This document shows, one piece after another, positions 27,386-36,898 of a stretch of 64,000 bases of DNA. A model generated the notes under the pieces. The model saw nothing but the letters and a program-made list of their open reading frames with translations. It searched no databases and was not told where the DNA came from. The position numbers were made by a program, and so were the translations under genes. Location: positions 310,001-374,000 of the forward strand of contig NZ_JQNA01000001.1 of assembly GCF_000745015.1 (NCBI RefSeq), in the 5' to 3' direction. Position 1 is the first letter of the stretch; each line of letters opens with the position of its first letter. The stretch comes from Burkholderia sp. 9120 (GTDB lineage Bacteria > Pseudomonadota > Gammaproteobacteria > Burkholderiales > Burkholderiaceae).

Positions 27386-28202
27386 CGCCGTGACTCCGCA
27401 AGACGCGCTTTACGCCGCCGGCAGTCGCGCCGTCATGGGGCGGGACGCCATCCATGTCGTAAGCTTCGTTCCAGATTCCGACGACTTCGTTCCCGAGCCG
27501 CAGCACGAAGCGCTTCGCAACCTCGTGCACGACGATCGTGTCGCCCTGCACGTGTTTGTCCACAACGCTCTCCGTACCGTCATCGGCCACCCGGAAAACC
27601 GCCGGCATCCGCCGGTTGTTCGGGATACGGAGGTAGGTGAACCGTCCGTCATCCCAAGCCGCCGTTGGCGCAATGTCGTCGGAGTGCGGTATCACCTCCA
27701 TCGAGTAGTGGGCGTTGCGCACCACCGGCGGCTGCGCGAGGAGTTGCTCAACCAGCGCAGCCTCCGTGTTCGCGCGTGCCAGCGCCTTCACTTCATCCGG
27801 ATAGGTGAAGGTCACCCGGTACATCACGTCGTGGTTGCCGAACTTCGCCTTGAGCGGCAACACCACAAGATCGAAGCTGTAGCTGCGGCGGTCGGTACGG
27901 ATTTCCAGATTCGAATCGTGCGCAGCGAGTTGCGGTTTCAGGTACACATCGTGATCGCCTTTGTTCGCCACAACCTGCCAGCCGTCTCGATCGCCGGGTG
28001 CTACCACCTGGATCTGTTCGTGCGGGTCGAGCGCGATATGCGTGGCAATGCCCCGCTGTGCCTGAATACGCACGACATCGTCCGGCTCGTACACCACCTG
28101 CCGCACGCGCGAATCGCCGAACCAGCCCGGCAAATCGGCAGCGCTCGCGATGTAAGTGAGCAGCATGCCCACCAGCGCGACACCAGGAGCGAGCGCTTTC
28201 AT
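27378..28202 (-). CDS. virB9: VirB9 / TrbG-like outer-membrane core protein
   Basis: 274 residues with a signal peptide (LAPGVALVGMLLTYIASAAD, cleavage near 22). The N-terminal domain has the ALDPHEQIQVVAPGD type segment and the C-terminal domain the DGRFTYLRIPNNRRMPAVFR motif typical of VirB9. It is periplasmic and joins VirB7 and VirB10 in the core complex. Overlaps virB8 by 4 bp and virB10 by 8 bp. Confidence 0.94.
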   Translation of the reverse strand: MKALAPGVALVGMLLTYIASAADLPGWFGDSRVRQVVYEPDDVVRIQAQRGIATHIALDPHEQIQVVAPGDRDGWQVVANKGDHDVYLKPQLAAHDSNLEIRTDRRSYSFDLVVLPLKAKFGNHDVMYRVTFTYPDEVKALARANTEAALVEQLLAQPPVVRNAHYSMEVIPHSDDIAPTAAWDDGRFTYLRIPNNRRMPAVFRVADDGTESVVDKHVQGDTIVVHEVAKRFVLRLGNEVVGIWNEAYDMDGVPPHDGATAGGVKRVLRSHGDE

Positions 28203-28915
28203 GGGGTGCCACCCGCCGTCGAGGCCGAAGCTGGAGAGGCAGCCGGAGGCGTATATTCGGGATCACGGCTGTAGGCTGTCACCTTGAAACCGAACGGATT
28301 GGCGATCGCGACGCTATCGCGCGTGAAAACGGGTGGCCGGTAGGTGTAGGCGATCGTGATCACGAAGCGTTGCGTCGGTTCCGCGTTCGCCACCCCATTC
28401 CTGAAGGACGTACGCTCGATATGCACGACGGCGTGTCCGGGTTCGTCGGGCGGCAACGTGGTCGAGAGAATGCGGATGCGCCGCTCGGTGCCAGGCCCCA
28501 GTTGCCGGTCCAGTGAATCCGGACCGCCATAGATGCTGCGATAGTCGCGCGCAACCACGTCATCGCTCATGACGAGCACGCTGTCGTAATCCATCTGCAG
28601 CAACCCCCAGTCGTACCGCTCGCGCGAACGCACATATGCCTCGACCCAGTGCTTATCTTGGATATCCTTCGTGTGTACGTGGCGGGCATCGAGTACGTCG
28701 ATCACCTGGGATTCGCCGGTCAGGCGATCGACCTCAATCGGTAGCGGCACGACGCGATAGAACGGCACCATGAGCGCAAGCGCTACGGCACTCAGTACGG
28801 CGACAGCAAGCGCCGCATAGGCGACATGCCACGCGCGCCGCTCGGATCGCTCCTGCAGGTGGGTCAGCGATGCCTCGATGTCGAGCACGCGTCCATAGTC
28901 GTGCGGCGCGCTCAT
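28199..28915 (-). CDS. virB8: VirB8 inner-membrane assembly protein
   Basis: 238 residues. A cytoplasmic start, one membrane helix (VAYAALAVAVLSAVALALMV) and an NTF2-like periplasmic domain (about 60-220) with YVRSRERYDWGLLQMDYDSV and FVITIAYTYRPP. VirB8 is a nucleation factor of the channel. It ends in an Ala/Ser-rich tail. Overlaps virB7 and virB9 by 4 bp each. Confidence 0.93.
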   Translation of the reverse strand: MSAPHDYGRVLDIEASLTHLQERSERRAWHVAYAALAVAVLSAVALALMVPFYRVVPLPIEVDRLTGESQVIDVLDARHVHTKDIQDKHWVEAYVRSRERYDWGLLQMDYDSVLVMSDDVVARDYRSIYGGPDSLDRQLGPGTERRIRILSTTLPPDEPGHAVVHIERTSFRNGVANAEPTQRFVITIAYTYRPPVFTRDSVAIANPFGFKVTAYSRDPEYTPPAASPASASTAGGTP

Positions 28916-29133
28916 GATCGGGCTCCTGCGCCCGACGACGCGGGAAGATATTCGGAAGCCGACGCTGCAGATGCCGGAAGCACAGAAGTTGGCGCTTCAG
29001 GCACCGGCAGAATGCGATTGACAGGCACGCGGTGCAGACCGTCCGGCAACACGAGTTTCGACGGCCCACTGCTGCAGGCGGCCAGACTCCAGGCTAGGCA
29101 ACCCGTGAGGACGATGGAGGCAAGCGCACGCAA
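28912..29133 (-). CDS. virB7: VirB7-like lipoprotein
   Basis: 73 residues. The lipobox LAAC puts the lipid-modified Cys at 20, after a hydrophobic signal (ASIVLTGCLAWSL). The remainder is Pro/Ser/Ala-rich, with GLHRVPVNRILPVPE in the middle. Position between virB5 and virB8, size and lipobox identify it as VirB7, which anchors the core complex in the outer membrane. Confidence 0.85.
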   Translation of the reverse strand: MRALASIVLTGCLAWSLAACSSGPSKLVLPDGLHRVPVNRILPVPEAPTSVLPASAASASEYLPASSGAGARS

Positions 29134-29143
29134 GGCATCCTCC

Positions 29144-29848
29144 TCAGTTCCCGAACGAAGCCGGCACCATCTGGTCCTGCAATCGGGCCGTGTTGCCAGC
29201 CCGGCTCAGCGTCAGTTCACTCTGTTGCTCGGCCACAAGCTTGTCCTCGGAATCGGCCAGCATCCGGAAGAGTTGCAGCTTCGTCATCTCGTTGCCGACT
29301 GTCGTGGTCTCGGCCTGAATGCGCGCCTGCAATTCGGCCACTCCCTTGGGATCCTGCGTCACGTCGATCTGCTGCATCAGGCTCTGGATCTGATTCAGCT
29401 CATGCAGTTCGGTCTGGTACGCCTGAAGGCCGAACGCCTTGTCCTGAAACGGCTTGTTCAGCGTACGCTGGCACACCTGCTGGTCAATGCCGGTCTGGTC
29501 CTGGCAGTTGTAGAGCTGGCTCGCCGAGCGCAACGCCTGGGCGCTGCCCGTCAAGCCCGCGTAGCCACCGTTCTGGATCGCCGTATAGACGCTCTGCCAG
29601 TTCGACGGCAGCGAGCTGGCGACGACTGGATTGCCCAGTAGCGCACCGAAGCCACGCGTGCCGACCGTCGACTGATAGATCTGGATTTCCTGCTGTACTT
29701 CCTGCTCAAGCCGGGCAACCGTCGCGATAGCCTGCACCACGTTCTGCGCGTCGAACACCGGAATGCCCTGTGCATGAGCGCCGGAACAGAGCGCCACCCA
29801 CACGATCGCGGCCGCCGCCAATCTGGTTCGTCCTGTCATGGTCATCAC
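29144..29848 (-). CDS. virB5: VirB5 / minor pilin-type protein
   Basis: 234 residues with a signal peptide ending in GAHAQG (about residue 27). The mature part is helical (QNVVQAIATVARLEQEVQQE, then ALRSASQLYNCQDQTGIDQQ) with two Cys, as in VirB5/TraC. In the family it caps the pilus tip and aids recipient contact. It follows virB6, the reverse of the usual B5-B6 order. Confidence 0.88.
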   Translation of the reverse strand: MMTMTGRTRLAAAAIVWVALCSGAHAQGIPVFDAQNVVQAIATVARLEQEVQQEIQIYQSTVGTRGFGALLGNPVVASSLPSNWQSVYTAIQNGGYAGLTGSAQALRSASQLYNCQDQTGIDQQVCQRTLNKPFQDKAFGLQAYQTELHELNQIQSLMQQIDVTQDPKGVAELQARIQAETTTVGNEMTKLQLFRMLADSEDKLVAEQQSELTLSRAGNTARLQDQMVPASFGN

Positions 29849-29855
29849 CTCACAT

Positions 29856-31034
29856 TCATTCGCCCTGCCGACCCAGATTCGCCCGCGCTACGCGCTGGTA
29901 AGCGGGCATCGGGCCGCTCGCCGAAGCCCCTCCGCCTGATCCGCTGCTGCCATCACCTGAGCCGGTACGGTTGCGAATCTTTCCGCCAGGCGATGAGCCG
30001 CCACCGCTGCGAGAGAATGCCTGCGCGAGTGCGCTGGCTACACGTCGTGCGGCAAAACCCGCCACGAACGCACCAAACCCGGACAACGTGGCACCACCGG
30101 AAAGTCCCGATGCAACCGATGGCAACTGCCAGCCGACCATCGCGAGAAAGACCCCGGTTGCGAACAGGCCGATCGCTGCAGCGCCCGCCGCGGCATCGTT
30201 GAGAGCAGCGGTAATGCCTCGCATCACAGCCGATGGGTCTGCGCCCGGGGACGCACTAGTGACATTGAGGGGAGTTAGATCGGCAGAAAATGCCGTGAGC
30301 GCCATCCCGAGAAAGGCAGCGACGAGCACCTGCAACAAGGCGTAATTGGCAACCTTCGCGGTCCACGCTTCGAAGAAGCGCGCAGTTGGCGCAAATGCGG
30401 CGCAGGCAATGAAAATAGGACCAAGCCCAAGCACGAGATCGAGCAGCATCCTCGCCATCGCCACTTCGAAAGCAAGGACGATGAGGAAGATCGAACCGCC
30501 GAGTGCGGCGATGATCCCGCAGAGGAAATCACCGATGGCGGCGGCGAGTCCGCTGACACTGATCCCCTCGTGCGTCGCCTTGTCGAAGTAGGCGTCCATC
30601 ACTAGGTCGATCTGCTGGTCGTAGCAGTCGAGCGTCTGGTAGATACTGGTCGCGCTCTGACCTGTCGCGCTGCCGCCATTGACCGACCCGCATCCTGAAT
30701 TGCCGCCGCCCGACGTATTAGCCGCGTTCTGGATCGTCTGGGCGAGCCCGGCCGTCGCACCGTTGATCGCCGTTACGACCTGCTGCTGGTAGATGCCGGC
30801 GTTCAACGCGAACGCGAGCGTGATGGCGACCTTTAGCCCCCGCCAGGCAAACGCCGGGACAGCTTCGTGAGCTTCGCCCCGCACCACTGCCAGACCATAG
30901 GCAACGACCCAGATCGTAACGGACGTAGTCACGATGGGCACAAGCGCACTGGACAAGTCCGATGACACGTTCGTGATGTAGGTGGACATACCGTTTTCGA
31001 GCGTGCCACCGACAGCGGTAAAGAGACCGCTCAT
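29856..31034 (-). CDS. virB6: VirB6 polytopic channel protein
   Basis: 392 residues with about six membrane helices between 30 and 340. It contains the Trp-rich TAKVANYALLQVLVAAFLGM segment typical of VirB6/TrbL. The Gly/Ser-rich C-terminus (SGGGSSPGGKIRNRTGSGDG) is disordered. VirB6 forms the inner-membrane path for DNA. Its start overlaps virB4 by 4 bp. Confidence 0.92.
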   Translation of the reverse strand: MSGLFTAVGGTLENGMSTYITNVSSDLSSALVPIVTTSVTIWVVAYGLAVVRGEAHEAVPAFAWRGLKVAITLAFALNAGIYQQQVVTAINGATAGLAQTIQNAANTSGGGNSGCGSVNGGSATGQSATSIYQTLDCYDQQIDLVMDAYFDKATHEGISVSGLAAAIGDFLCGIIAALGGSIFLIVLAFEVAMARMLLDLVLGLGPIFIACAAFAPTARFFEAWTAKVANYALLQVLVAAFLGMALTAFSADLTPLNVTSASPGADPSAVMRGITAALNDAAAGAAAIGLFATGVFLAMVGWQLPSVASGLSGGATLSGFGAFVAGFAARRVASALAQAFSRSGGGSSPGGKIRNRTGSGDGSSGSGGGASASGPMPAYQRVARANLGRQGE

Positions 31035-33499
31035 CGCACACCTCCCGCTCCGGGAGGAAATGGCAAGCGCAGCCTGCCATCCGCCGCGCGCCGCCGGGCG
31101 AGCTGCTCGTGGAAGACCGGCAACCAGTCGTCCGGTGCATCGCCCACCTGCTCGCGGATCGTGTCGAGCAACTCCACGTTGTCGGTCGTTCCCGACAGCA
31201 CGTCGAGTACATCTCCGAGGTCGGATAGATCAAGGCGTCCAATGGCCGAGCCATGGCCCTGCTTGACCAGGAACAGCCGACTGTTCTCGCCAAGATTGCG
31301 CACGATGTTGAATTCGGCCTCGGTCAGCTTGAAACCACGCACATAATCGTCGTAATCGGCTCGTGGATTCGGCAGGAAGAAGAAAGTTGCGCTCTGCTCG
31401 ATCAGCGCACTGGCGATCTCGCTGTGCAGCACATCCGCAGGCGATTGCGTATCGAAAATCCCGAGCCCGTTCTGCTTGCGGATCGTCTTCTGCTTGTTCT
31501 TCGCAAAATCGGTGAAAACGGGATCGGAGAGACGCTTCCAGAATTCGGTCATCACGTAGATGAAGCGCCGGCCGTCGATCAGACTTTCGGTCAAGTGCAG
31601 CAGATACATCGTGACCGGCGTCGAGACCTCCGCATCGTCAAGCAACTCGGTATCGTCGAACCCGAACAGTCCCGAGCATGCGAAATCAATACGGTCGGTC
31701 GGGTTATCGAATACCCAGCCGAGGCGCCCGCCCGCGCACCATTTGGCGAGGCGCGCATGCAGGCTGTTCTCGCCCACGTTCGGCAGAAGTTGCCGCACCA
31801 TGGAAAGCCTCCGCAGCGGCTTGTCCATGCGGGCAACTTCCCGTACGGCGCGCGAGATATCGAGTTCGTCCCTCGCGGGTAGCGGCACGCCGATATCGAC
31901 GAGCTTGCGCACGAGCCTTTCCAAGAAGTCGAGCACAGCCTCGGTTGGTTCCATCTGGAACGGGTTCAAACCAGTCGGCTCCCCGCGGCGGAACACGGTG
32001 TACACGCCGCCCATCGCGCGGACCGCAATCTCGGTACCGCGATCCTTGTCATACAGCACGGCGGTGATGCCGTATTTCATCGCCATCGCGAGTAGGAACA
32101 GCTCAAGCACCGTCTTGCCCGCGCCGGCCTGACCGATAATCTGGGTGTTGGCGAGCGCCTTCTCGTCGAGGGAGTGCTTCTTGTCGGGCGTGACGTGGAA
32201 ATTCAGATAAAGTGGCTGGCCGCTAGGCGTCTTGACGATCGTGATCGCCTCACCCCACGGATTACCATCACGCTTGCCGGTCGCGAAGTTATGCAGGCAT
32301 GCCAGTCCGCAGAAGTTCCGCGACGTGAGCTTGGCCTCACGCGGCCTGTAACGCCAGTTGCCCGGGAGTTGCGCGAACCACGCCGCGTCCGCAACGAGAT
32401 CGATGAGTGCCGTCTGGAAACCCGCATCGGCCAGTTGCGTACGCGCCTTCGCCACGCTTTTGGAGACTTCGTCCGACGTGTCGCCGAGCACTGCGAGCGA
32501 ATAGTGGTATTCGCCCAGGACGAAATCTCCGTTGATCAGGTCGTTGAGCGCCTGTTCCATCGCGTCAACCTGGGACACAGCAACATCCTCGCCGGCAATC
32601 AACTGGTTGCGCCGCCGCTCCAATGCCTCTTTCGCGCTCGGCTTGTCGAGGATGGTGAAGCTCTGTGTCTCGATGTACTCAAAGTCGCCGTACAGCAAGC
32701 CGTTGATCATTCCGGGCTCTGTGTCTTCCGGGTAGTCCTTCAGGTCGAGCATCGCGGCAAAGCGGGTCGCGGCCGGCATGCGGATCTCGATCTTCTCGGC
32801 CCCCACAAAGAGACGCGAAGTTGGCAGCCCCTCACGGATTGTGCCAGTCGGGACCGGCTCGGGCTCCCATGCAGCGTTCACCAGATAGCCAAGCAGTTCC
32901 AGGGTCGATGAATATCGGCGCGGGCGCCTGGTATCGCTGCTCTGTCTTGCATAAACGCCGAGCGCGACCGGATCGTAGGGCTTTAGACTCGATTCGACCT
33001 GGGCGGCCAGTTCCGCGATCACCTTCAGCGCGTCGTGCTGATCGCGTCGGATATCCTCGCGCGTGCGGCGCACGGCACGGCTGAAGACGCGACCAAGTTT
33101 CGTGCGGTTCGGCCGGTAGACAAGCGTCAGATACAGTTCGTTGGCCATCATGCGATAGCCGGAAAAGCTCGCGTAATAACGCGTCGCGAGTTCCTGGCAG
33201 AAGCGGTTGCCGTAGGGCATCGCGAAGTGATCCGACACACGCCGGCGCAAGCGGTGTGACCAGAGCGCTACGTGGCCGCCAGCGAGCCCGCGTACGAGCT
33301 GGTTGAATCCGTCGTGTCGCGCGAGGATGTTGGCCGGATCGGCTGCCTCGAACGCGATGCCGGCGATCCTCCAGATCTGCAGGTAGTCGCCCTCGCGTGT
33401 TTTGATGACGTGATCCGTCACATGCGTCGAGTACGGGATGTAGCCCGCAAGCGGGACTTCGCGGTTCGCCACGGCGACGAGCTGGGGCTCGGAGAGCAT
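31031..33499 (-). CDS. virB4: VirB4 ATPase
   Basis: 822 residues, full length for the family. The N-terminal CagE/TrbE-type half ends near 430; Walker A GQAGAGKT is at 456-463, and Walker B lies near FIYVMTEFWKRL. It is the large ATPase at the base of the channel. The ATG lies one base after the virB3 stop and its stop overlaps virB6, so translation is coupled. Confidence 0.96.
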   Translation of the reverse strand: MLSEPQLVAVANREVPLAGYIPYSTHVTDHVIKTREGDYLQIWRIAGIAFEAADPANILARHDGFNQLVRGLAGGHVALWSHRLRRRVSDHFAMPYGNRFCQELATRYYASFSGYRMMANELYLTLVYRPNRTKLGRVFSRAVRRTREDIRRDQHDALKVIAELAAQVESSLKPYDPVALGVYARQSSDTRRPRRYSSTLELLGYLVNAAWEPEPVPTGTIREGLPTSRLFVGAEKIEIRMPAATRFAAMLDLKDYPEDTEPGMINGLLYGDFEYIETQSFTILDKPSAKEALERRRNQLIAGEDVAVSQVDAMEQALNDLINGDFVLGEYHYSLAVLGDTSDEVSKSVAKARTQLADAGFQTALIDLVADAAWFAQLPGNWRYRPREAKLTSRNFCGLACLHNFATGKRDGNPWGEAITIVKTPSGQPLYLNFHVTPDKKHSLDEKALANTQIIGQAGAGKTVLELFLLAMAMKYGITAVLYDKDRGTEIAVRAMGGVYTVFRRGEPTGLNPFQMEPTEAVLDFLERLVRKLVDIGVPLPARDELDISRAVREVARMDKPLRRLSMVRQLLPNVGENSLHARLAKWCAGGRLGWVFDNPTDRIDFACSGLFGFDDTELLDDAEVSTPVTMYLLHLTESLIDGRRFIYVMTEFWKRLSDPVFTDFAKNKQKTIRKQNGLGIFDTQSPADVLHSEIASALIEQSATFFFLPNPRADYDDYVRGFKLTEAEFNIVRNLGENSRLFLVKQGHGSAIGRLDLSDLGDVLDVLSGTTDNVELLDTIREQVGDAPDDWLPVFHEQLARRRAADGRLRLPFPPGAGGVR

Positions 33500-33500
33500 G

Positions 33501-33821
33501 TCACGCCCTCCTTTTCAGGCGGACGGGCACGTAGGCATGCGCCCCCCAGTACCAGCGATTGCCCTGATGGAGCATCATCCGAAGGCGCAGCGCGTACTGA
33601 GCGAGGCGCTGGTCGTCATGGCGCGTGATCACACGCATCGCGACGAACACCGGAATCATCAGGAAGAGGATGGCGACGCCCAGCGGGGGACTCGCCAGCA
33701 GCGCCCAGATGGCCGGAATCAGCATACCGCCGCCGAACATCAGGAACGGCACAAGGGGTACGCCCCAGAGCATCGCAGGACGGGTGCAGCCCTTAAAAAC
33801 GGGATCCTTGAGAGGGTTCAT
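33501..33821 (-). CDS. virB3: VirB3 inner-membrane protein
   Basis: 106 residues from the ATG at 33821 (GGGAG 8 bp upstream); the frame is open beyond this but without similarity. The start MNPLKDPVFKGCTRPAMLWG is the classic VirB3 opening, and two adjacent membrane helices follow (about 18-60). VirB3 partners VirB4 at the inner membrane. Confidence 0.93.
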   Translation of the reverse strand: MNPLKDPVFKGCTRPAMLWGVPLVPFLMFGGGMLIPAIWALLASPPLGVAILFLMIPVFVAMRVITRHDDQRLAQYALRLRMMLHQGNRWYWGAHAYVPVRLKRRA

Positions 33822-33838
33822 GATTCGACTCCCAACGA

Positions 33839-34180
33839 TCAGCTTGTTGGGATCAGCATGCCGGCGATCACCGTCGCACAGCCAACGAAGAGTCCGCCGA
33901 TGAAGACGTTCGCGATATCGCCGAACCGGGCGTGCTGGAACATCATCCGGAAACCTGCCCAGATGATGGAAATCGAGCAGATCACGCCCCCCACGCCGAG
34001 CAAAGTCGTCTGGACTGTGTTCAGTAGCGTATTGACTTGCGAGAGTTGTGCCCACGCCGATTTCGAGAGCAGTAGCGTCGAGGTCGATACGGCAAGTTCC
34101 CTCGCCAACTGACGGTCCAAAACGATACGTTGCAACCACGAACCTTGCTCAGATATTTTTTTATGTAATCCTAAATACAT
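33839..34180 (-). CDS. virB2: VirB2 major pilin precursor
   Basis: 113 residues with GGAGT before the ATG. The long leader ends near SAWAQ (about residue 45), and two hydrophobic helices follow, LLGVGGVICSISIIWAGFRM and FIGGLFVGCATVIAGML, the pilin layout. Two Cys occur in the mature part. It is likely processed by signal peptidase and assembled into the conjugative pilus. Confidence 0.9.
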   Translation of the reverse strand: MYLGLHKKISEQGSWLQRIVLDRQLARELAVSTSTLLLSKSAWAQLSQVNTLLNTVQTTLLGVGGVICSISIIWAGFRMMFQHARFGDIANVFIGGLFVGCATVIAGMLIPTS

Positions 34181-34230
34181 GATTGACTCCTTTTCGCCCG
34201 CTAACTGCCCGCCATCACCTGAATCGCGGA

Positions 34231-34872
34231 TTAGAACACCACTGCGCTATTGTCTGGTTCACCTCCCTGCCCACCCGTCAATGCATCGTCTCGATCGGGC
34301 CACAGCGGTCGGCGAGCCACCGGATGCAGCCGGACGGGGTCAGCAGACATTCCGGAATCGACGGGCAACACCGGGATCGGCTCGATAGGAGGAACGGTGA
34401 TCGGGAACGTTGGAACGGGCTGCTGCACGTTCTTCATCACGCGTTGTACGTAACCCGTGCGATATCCCGTCGAAAAATCGCCGCTCTCATAGCAGGACAG
34501 GCTTGCCCGAAGCGCTGCCTGAGTATCAGCTTGTGCACGATGTGCGGACATGAAACAACGTTGGAGAATAGCAGCGCCGACCGCCACGTTGCGGCAGGGC
34601 TCGAACGCGTTTCGCTCCGTCAACCCGTAAGCGAGCCAATTAGCGCGGTTCACCTGCGCGAGCCCTGCGCTAAAATTCCAGCCGGTGGCCTCGAGTGCGC
34701 GCGTAGTGGCGATCGCTTCGGCCAAATTCGCTGGTTGCCGCTGCAGCCGGCCACGTACGACGCCAATCGCGTAGGGGTTAAATCCAGACTCGGTGCGCAC
34801 AAGCGCCGCCATTGTCATAGGGTCGATTTGCGGCGCGCACTGCTGGGCAAGCGTCATGAAGTCGAGCGGCAT
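34231..34872 (-). CDS. virB1: VirB1 lytic transglycosylase
   Basis: 213 residues from the ATG at 34872; the frame is open upstream into the trbM-like gene but has no similarity there. The catalytic Glu lies in LVRTESGFNPYAIGV, and the second motif is SAGLAQVNRANWLAYGL, as in VirB1. It opens peptidoglycan for the channel. No obvious signal peptide is visible at this start, which is unusual. The tail after 150 is Pro-rich. Confidence 0.9.
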   Translation of the reverse strand: MPLDFMTLAQQCAPQIDPMTMAALVRTESGFNPYAIGVVRGRLQRQPANLAEAIATTRALEATGWNFSAGLAQVNRANWLAYGLTERNAFEPCRNVAVGAAILQRCFMSAHRAQADTQAALRASLSCYESGDFSTGYRTGYVQRVMKNVQQPVPTFPITVPPIEPIPVLPVDSGMSADPVRLHPVARRPLWPDRDDALTGGQGGEPDNSAVVF

Positions 34873-34874
34873 TT

Positions 34875-35420
34875 TCAGTGCCCCCCGCCGAAACCATTCT
34901 CCTGCTGCTCCACCTGCTGGAGAAAAAGCGCTGCAGACTGTGTTGGGTTGTAGGACATCTGTGCACTCCCGGCGCCATAGAATTCGGTGATTGTCGGCAC
35001 CGGCCCCCTTACGCCCCACCAGACACGGGCATAGAGCTGGTCGTCGATATCGACATTGATCGCGCCGGAAGCGCCACACAGCAGTTCGCTCTGCTCCGCC
35101 CCGCCCCAGTACAGCAGGTCTTCACGGCAATAACCACTGCTTGCAAAGGTGTTGGTCGCAATCGTCCCTTGGGAGCTGTCAGCACCGAAACCGCAGGTCG
35201 GAAATGGATCGCCGTGGCGAAGCGCCCGCCATAGTCTTTCGATCGGCGGCACGCATTCGCTGTACTGTTCCGGGCCACCGGGGTTCGACAGGCACAGAAT
35301 CACTTGGCAACCCCAGTCGTCGGCATGAGCCATTGCCGAGGGAAACGCGCAAGTGGCAACCAGCGCGAGCGCAACGAAGGACCGGTAACTTGCGGCGTGT
35401 CGTGTCAAAGCAGCGCGCAT
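34875..35420 (-). CDS. TrbM-like exported protein
   Basis: 181 residues from the ATG at 35420, one base after the parA stop, with GGAGG upstream. A signal peptide ends at AMAHA (about 33). The mature start DDWGCQVILCLSNPGGPEQY followed by EC..PIERLWRALRHGDPFPTC resembles TrbM/KikA proteins of conjugative systems, rich in paired Cys. The exact role of TrbM is not known. Placement before virB1 fits. Confidence 0.65.
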   Translation of the reverse strand: MRAALTRHAASYRSFVALALVATCAFPSAMAHADDWGCQVILCLSNPGGPEQYSECVPPIERLWRALRHGDPFPTCGFGADSSQGTIATNTFASSGYCREDLLYWGGAEQSELLCGASGAINVDIDDQLYARVWWGVRGPVPTITEFYGAGSAQMSYNPTQSAALFLQQVEQQENGFGGGH

Positions 35421-35421
35421 G

Positions 35422-36243
35422 TCAGGCCTCCACGTCACAGGTGATTTCATCGAGACGCAAGTACCCAGTTAGCGCCGCGAAACAAGCCAGCATGGTCTGC
35501 CATGCCCTACGCGCAGTAGGTTCCCTTCCGACGACGTCCCCCACTGGCACACCCTCCGCCTGTGCCCTCTGGACCGCGACGAAGCGTGGAATCTGCAGAT
35601 ACCCGCCCGTTCGCCCCGGATCAGCAATTAGCCAAGGGCCGAACTGGGTCTCAATGGCGCGGGCGTTCTCGCGTCCGAGCGATGTTGCTTCCACCATGTT
35701 CGGTAGAAGGCCGACGAATTGCAGTGCGGGGTTCAGCTTTGCACGTATCTGCCGTACACCGTGCGGGCCATTGATCAGGTCGGCGACGCTGTCAAGCGAC
35801 TCCCGATTTAGTTGGATCGGACTCAACATTGCGTCGACCGTCGATTCGATGCAAAGGGCGCGCAGATCCGGGAGGGGGGGACTGTCGATCAGGCAGACAT
35901 CCGCCAGCTTCGCCACAACGAAAAGCAGATGCCTGACATTTGCGTAGTATCGCGCCCCGTCATCGCCAAGCCCCAGTGTCAACGACGGCACGGTACCCGT
36001 CGGCAACACCCAGAATCCCGGCGCTTCTACACCTCCCTGCTCACATTGTGTGATCGACTTTTCTCCGCTCAGCACGACGGCCCTACACCCCCGCATCAGC
36101 GAGGCAGTGCTGGATGGCGGCTCGGCCGCGTCGATAACAAGCACCCGCAGGCGCCGCACTCGATGCAGGTAATGGGCGAACTGGCATAGCATCGCCGTCT
36201 TACCGGCACCACCCTGTTCGGTGGCGATTAGAAGCGTTTTCAT
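35422..36243 (-). CDS. parA: ParA/MinD-like ATPase
   Basis: 273 residues. A deviant Walker A (EQGGAGKTA, 9-17) and an LIDSPPLPDLRAL switch segment mark a ParA-type ATPase. No parB gene follows, so it is not a standard partition pair. In this place, at the head of the transfer operon, such proteins are thought to stabilise the element or to position the transfer machinery. Its stop lies one base before the trbM-like ATG. Confidence 0.85.
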   Translation of the reverse strand: MKTLLIATEQGGAGKTAMLCQFAHYLHRVRRLRVLVIDAAEPPSSTASLMRGCRAVVLSGEKSITQCEQGGVEAPGFWVLPTGTVPSLTLGLGDDGARYYANVRHLLFVVAKLADVCLIDSPPLPDLRALCIESTVDAMLSPIQLNRESLDSVADLINGPHGVRQIRAKLNPALQFVGLLPNMVEATSLGRENARAIETQFGPWLIADPGRTGGYLQIPRFVAVQRAQAEGVPVGDVVGREPTARRAWQTMLACFAALTGYLRLDEITCDVEA

Positions 36244-36610
36244 GGTCGGTCACTCGCCTCAGGTGATGCGCCGAACCACTAACCTGTATCTGAGACGACG
36301 AACAACACGCCCGCGACGCCGGGAGACAAACCGCGGTTCAAAGCGGAATCTCGAGATGCGCTGCGGTAGAACGCAAAAAAGCCTGCGAATGCAGGCTTTT
36401 TCCAGATTCAGGCAGTCACGCCATTGGCAGATAGGTCAGTACTTCGGGGCCGCTAACGCGTACTCGGTCGTGCTATGCACGTTGACCGGGACAGATTGTT
36501 GAGATCAACTTTAGGACGGATTTATCCACGTTGCAAGGCCCTCTCCGCCGGCCAATTTCTCTCTGATTTCCAGCTCGCTCCAGGCGATTCCACAGCATTC
36601 CAAAATATTT
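36244..36610. other. Region upstream of the transfer operon
   Basis: 367 bp between parA and the next gene upstream. It holds the terminator at 36375-36401 and presumably the main transfer promoter. No gene seen. Confidence 0.6.
36375..36401. terminator. Rho-independent terminator (bidirectional)
   Basis: Stem GCCTGC / GCAGGC with GAAT loop, flanked by six A on one side and five T on the other, so it can act on both strands. It separates the regulator genes upstream from the transfer operon. Confidence 0.85.
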
Positions 36611-36898
36611 TCAGGCTCTTTCCTCATGCAGCAATCGAGCGAGCGCGGCTTTCGCTTGCGTGACCTCAAGTTCGTATCGGTACCAAGGCCGTTGGGGGAT
36701 TTTCAGGCGCCTGCAAATAACACCACGGCCAGCGCGCCACACGTACGCCATGCGCAACAATTCTTGGTGACGTGACGCAAGCCGACGCCACGCCGCCTCC
36801 ACGCGCGCAGCGTCCGCGGCATCACTCCACGCCTTGTCCGCATTGGCCCAGTTGCGCAGACGCTCGTCGAGCCGCAGTGCGCCGTCAGTCTTGCTCAT
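36611..36898 (-). CDS. Small helix-turn-helix-like protein
   Basis: 95 residues. It begins MSKTDGALRLDERLRNWANA, and the region LASRHQELLRMAYVWRAGRG with KIPQRPWYRYELEVTQAKAA looks like the helical region of phage antitermination or sigma-region-4-like proteins. The ATG lies inside the end of the AlpA-type gene (14 bp overlap), so the two are coupled. A role in control of the element is inferred only. Confidence 0.6.
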   Translation of the reverse strand: MSKTDGALRLDERLRNWANADKAWSDAADAARVEAAWRRLASRHQELLRMAYVWRAGRGVICRRLKIPQRPWYRYELEVTQAKAALARLLHEERA

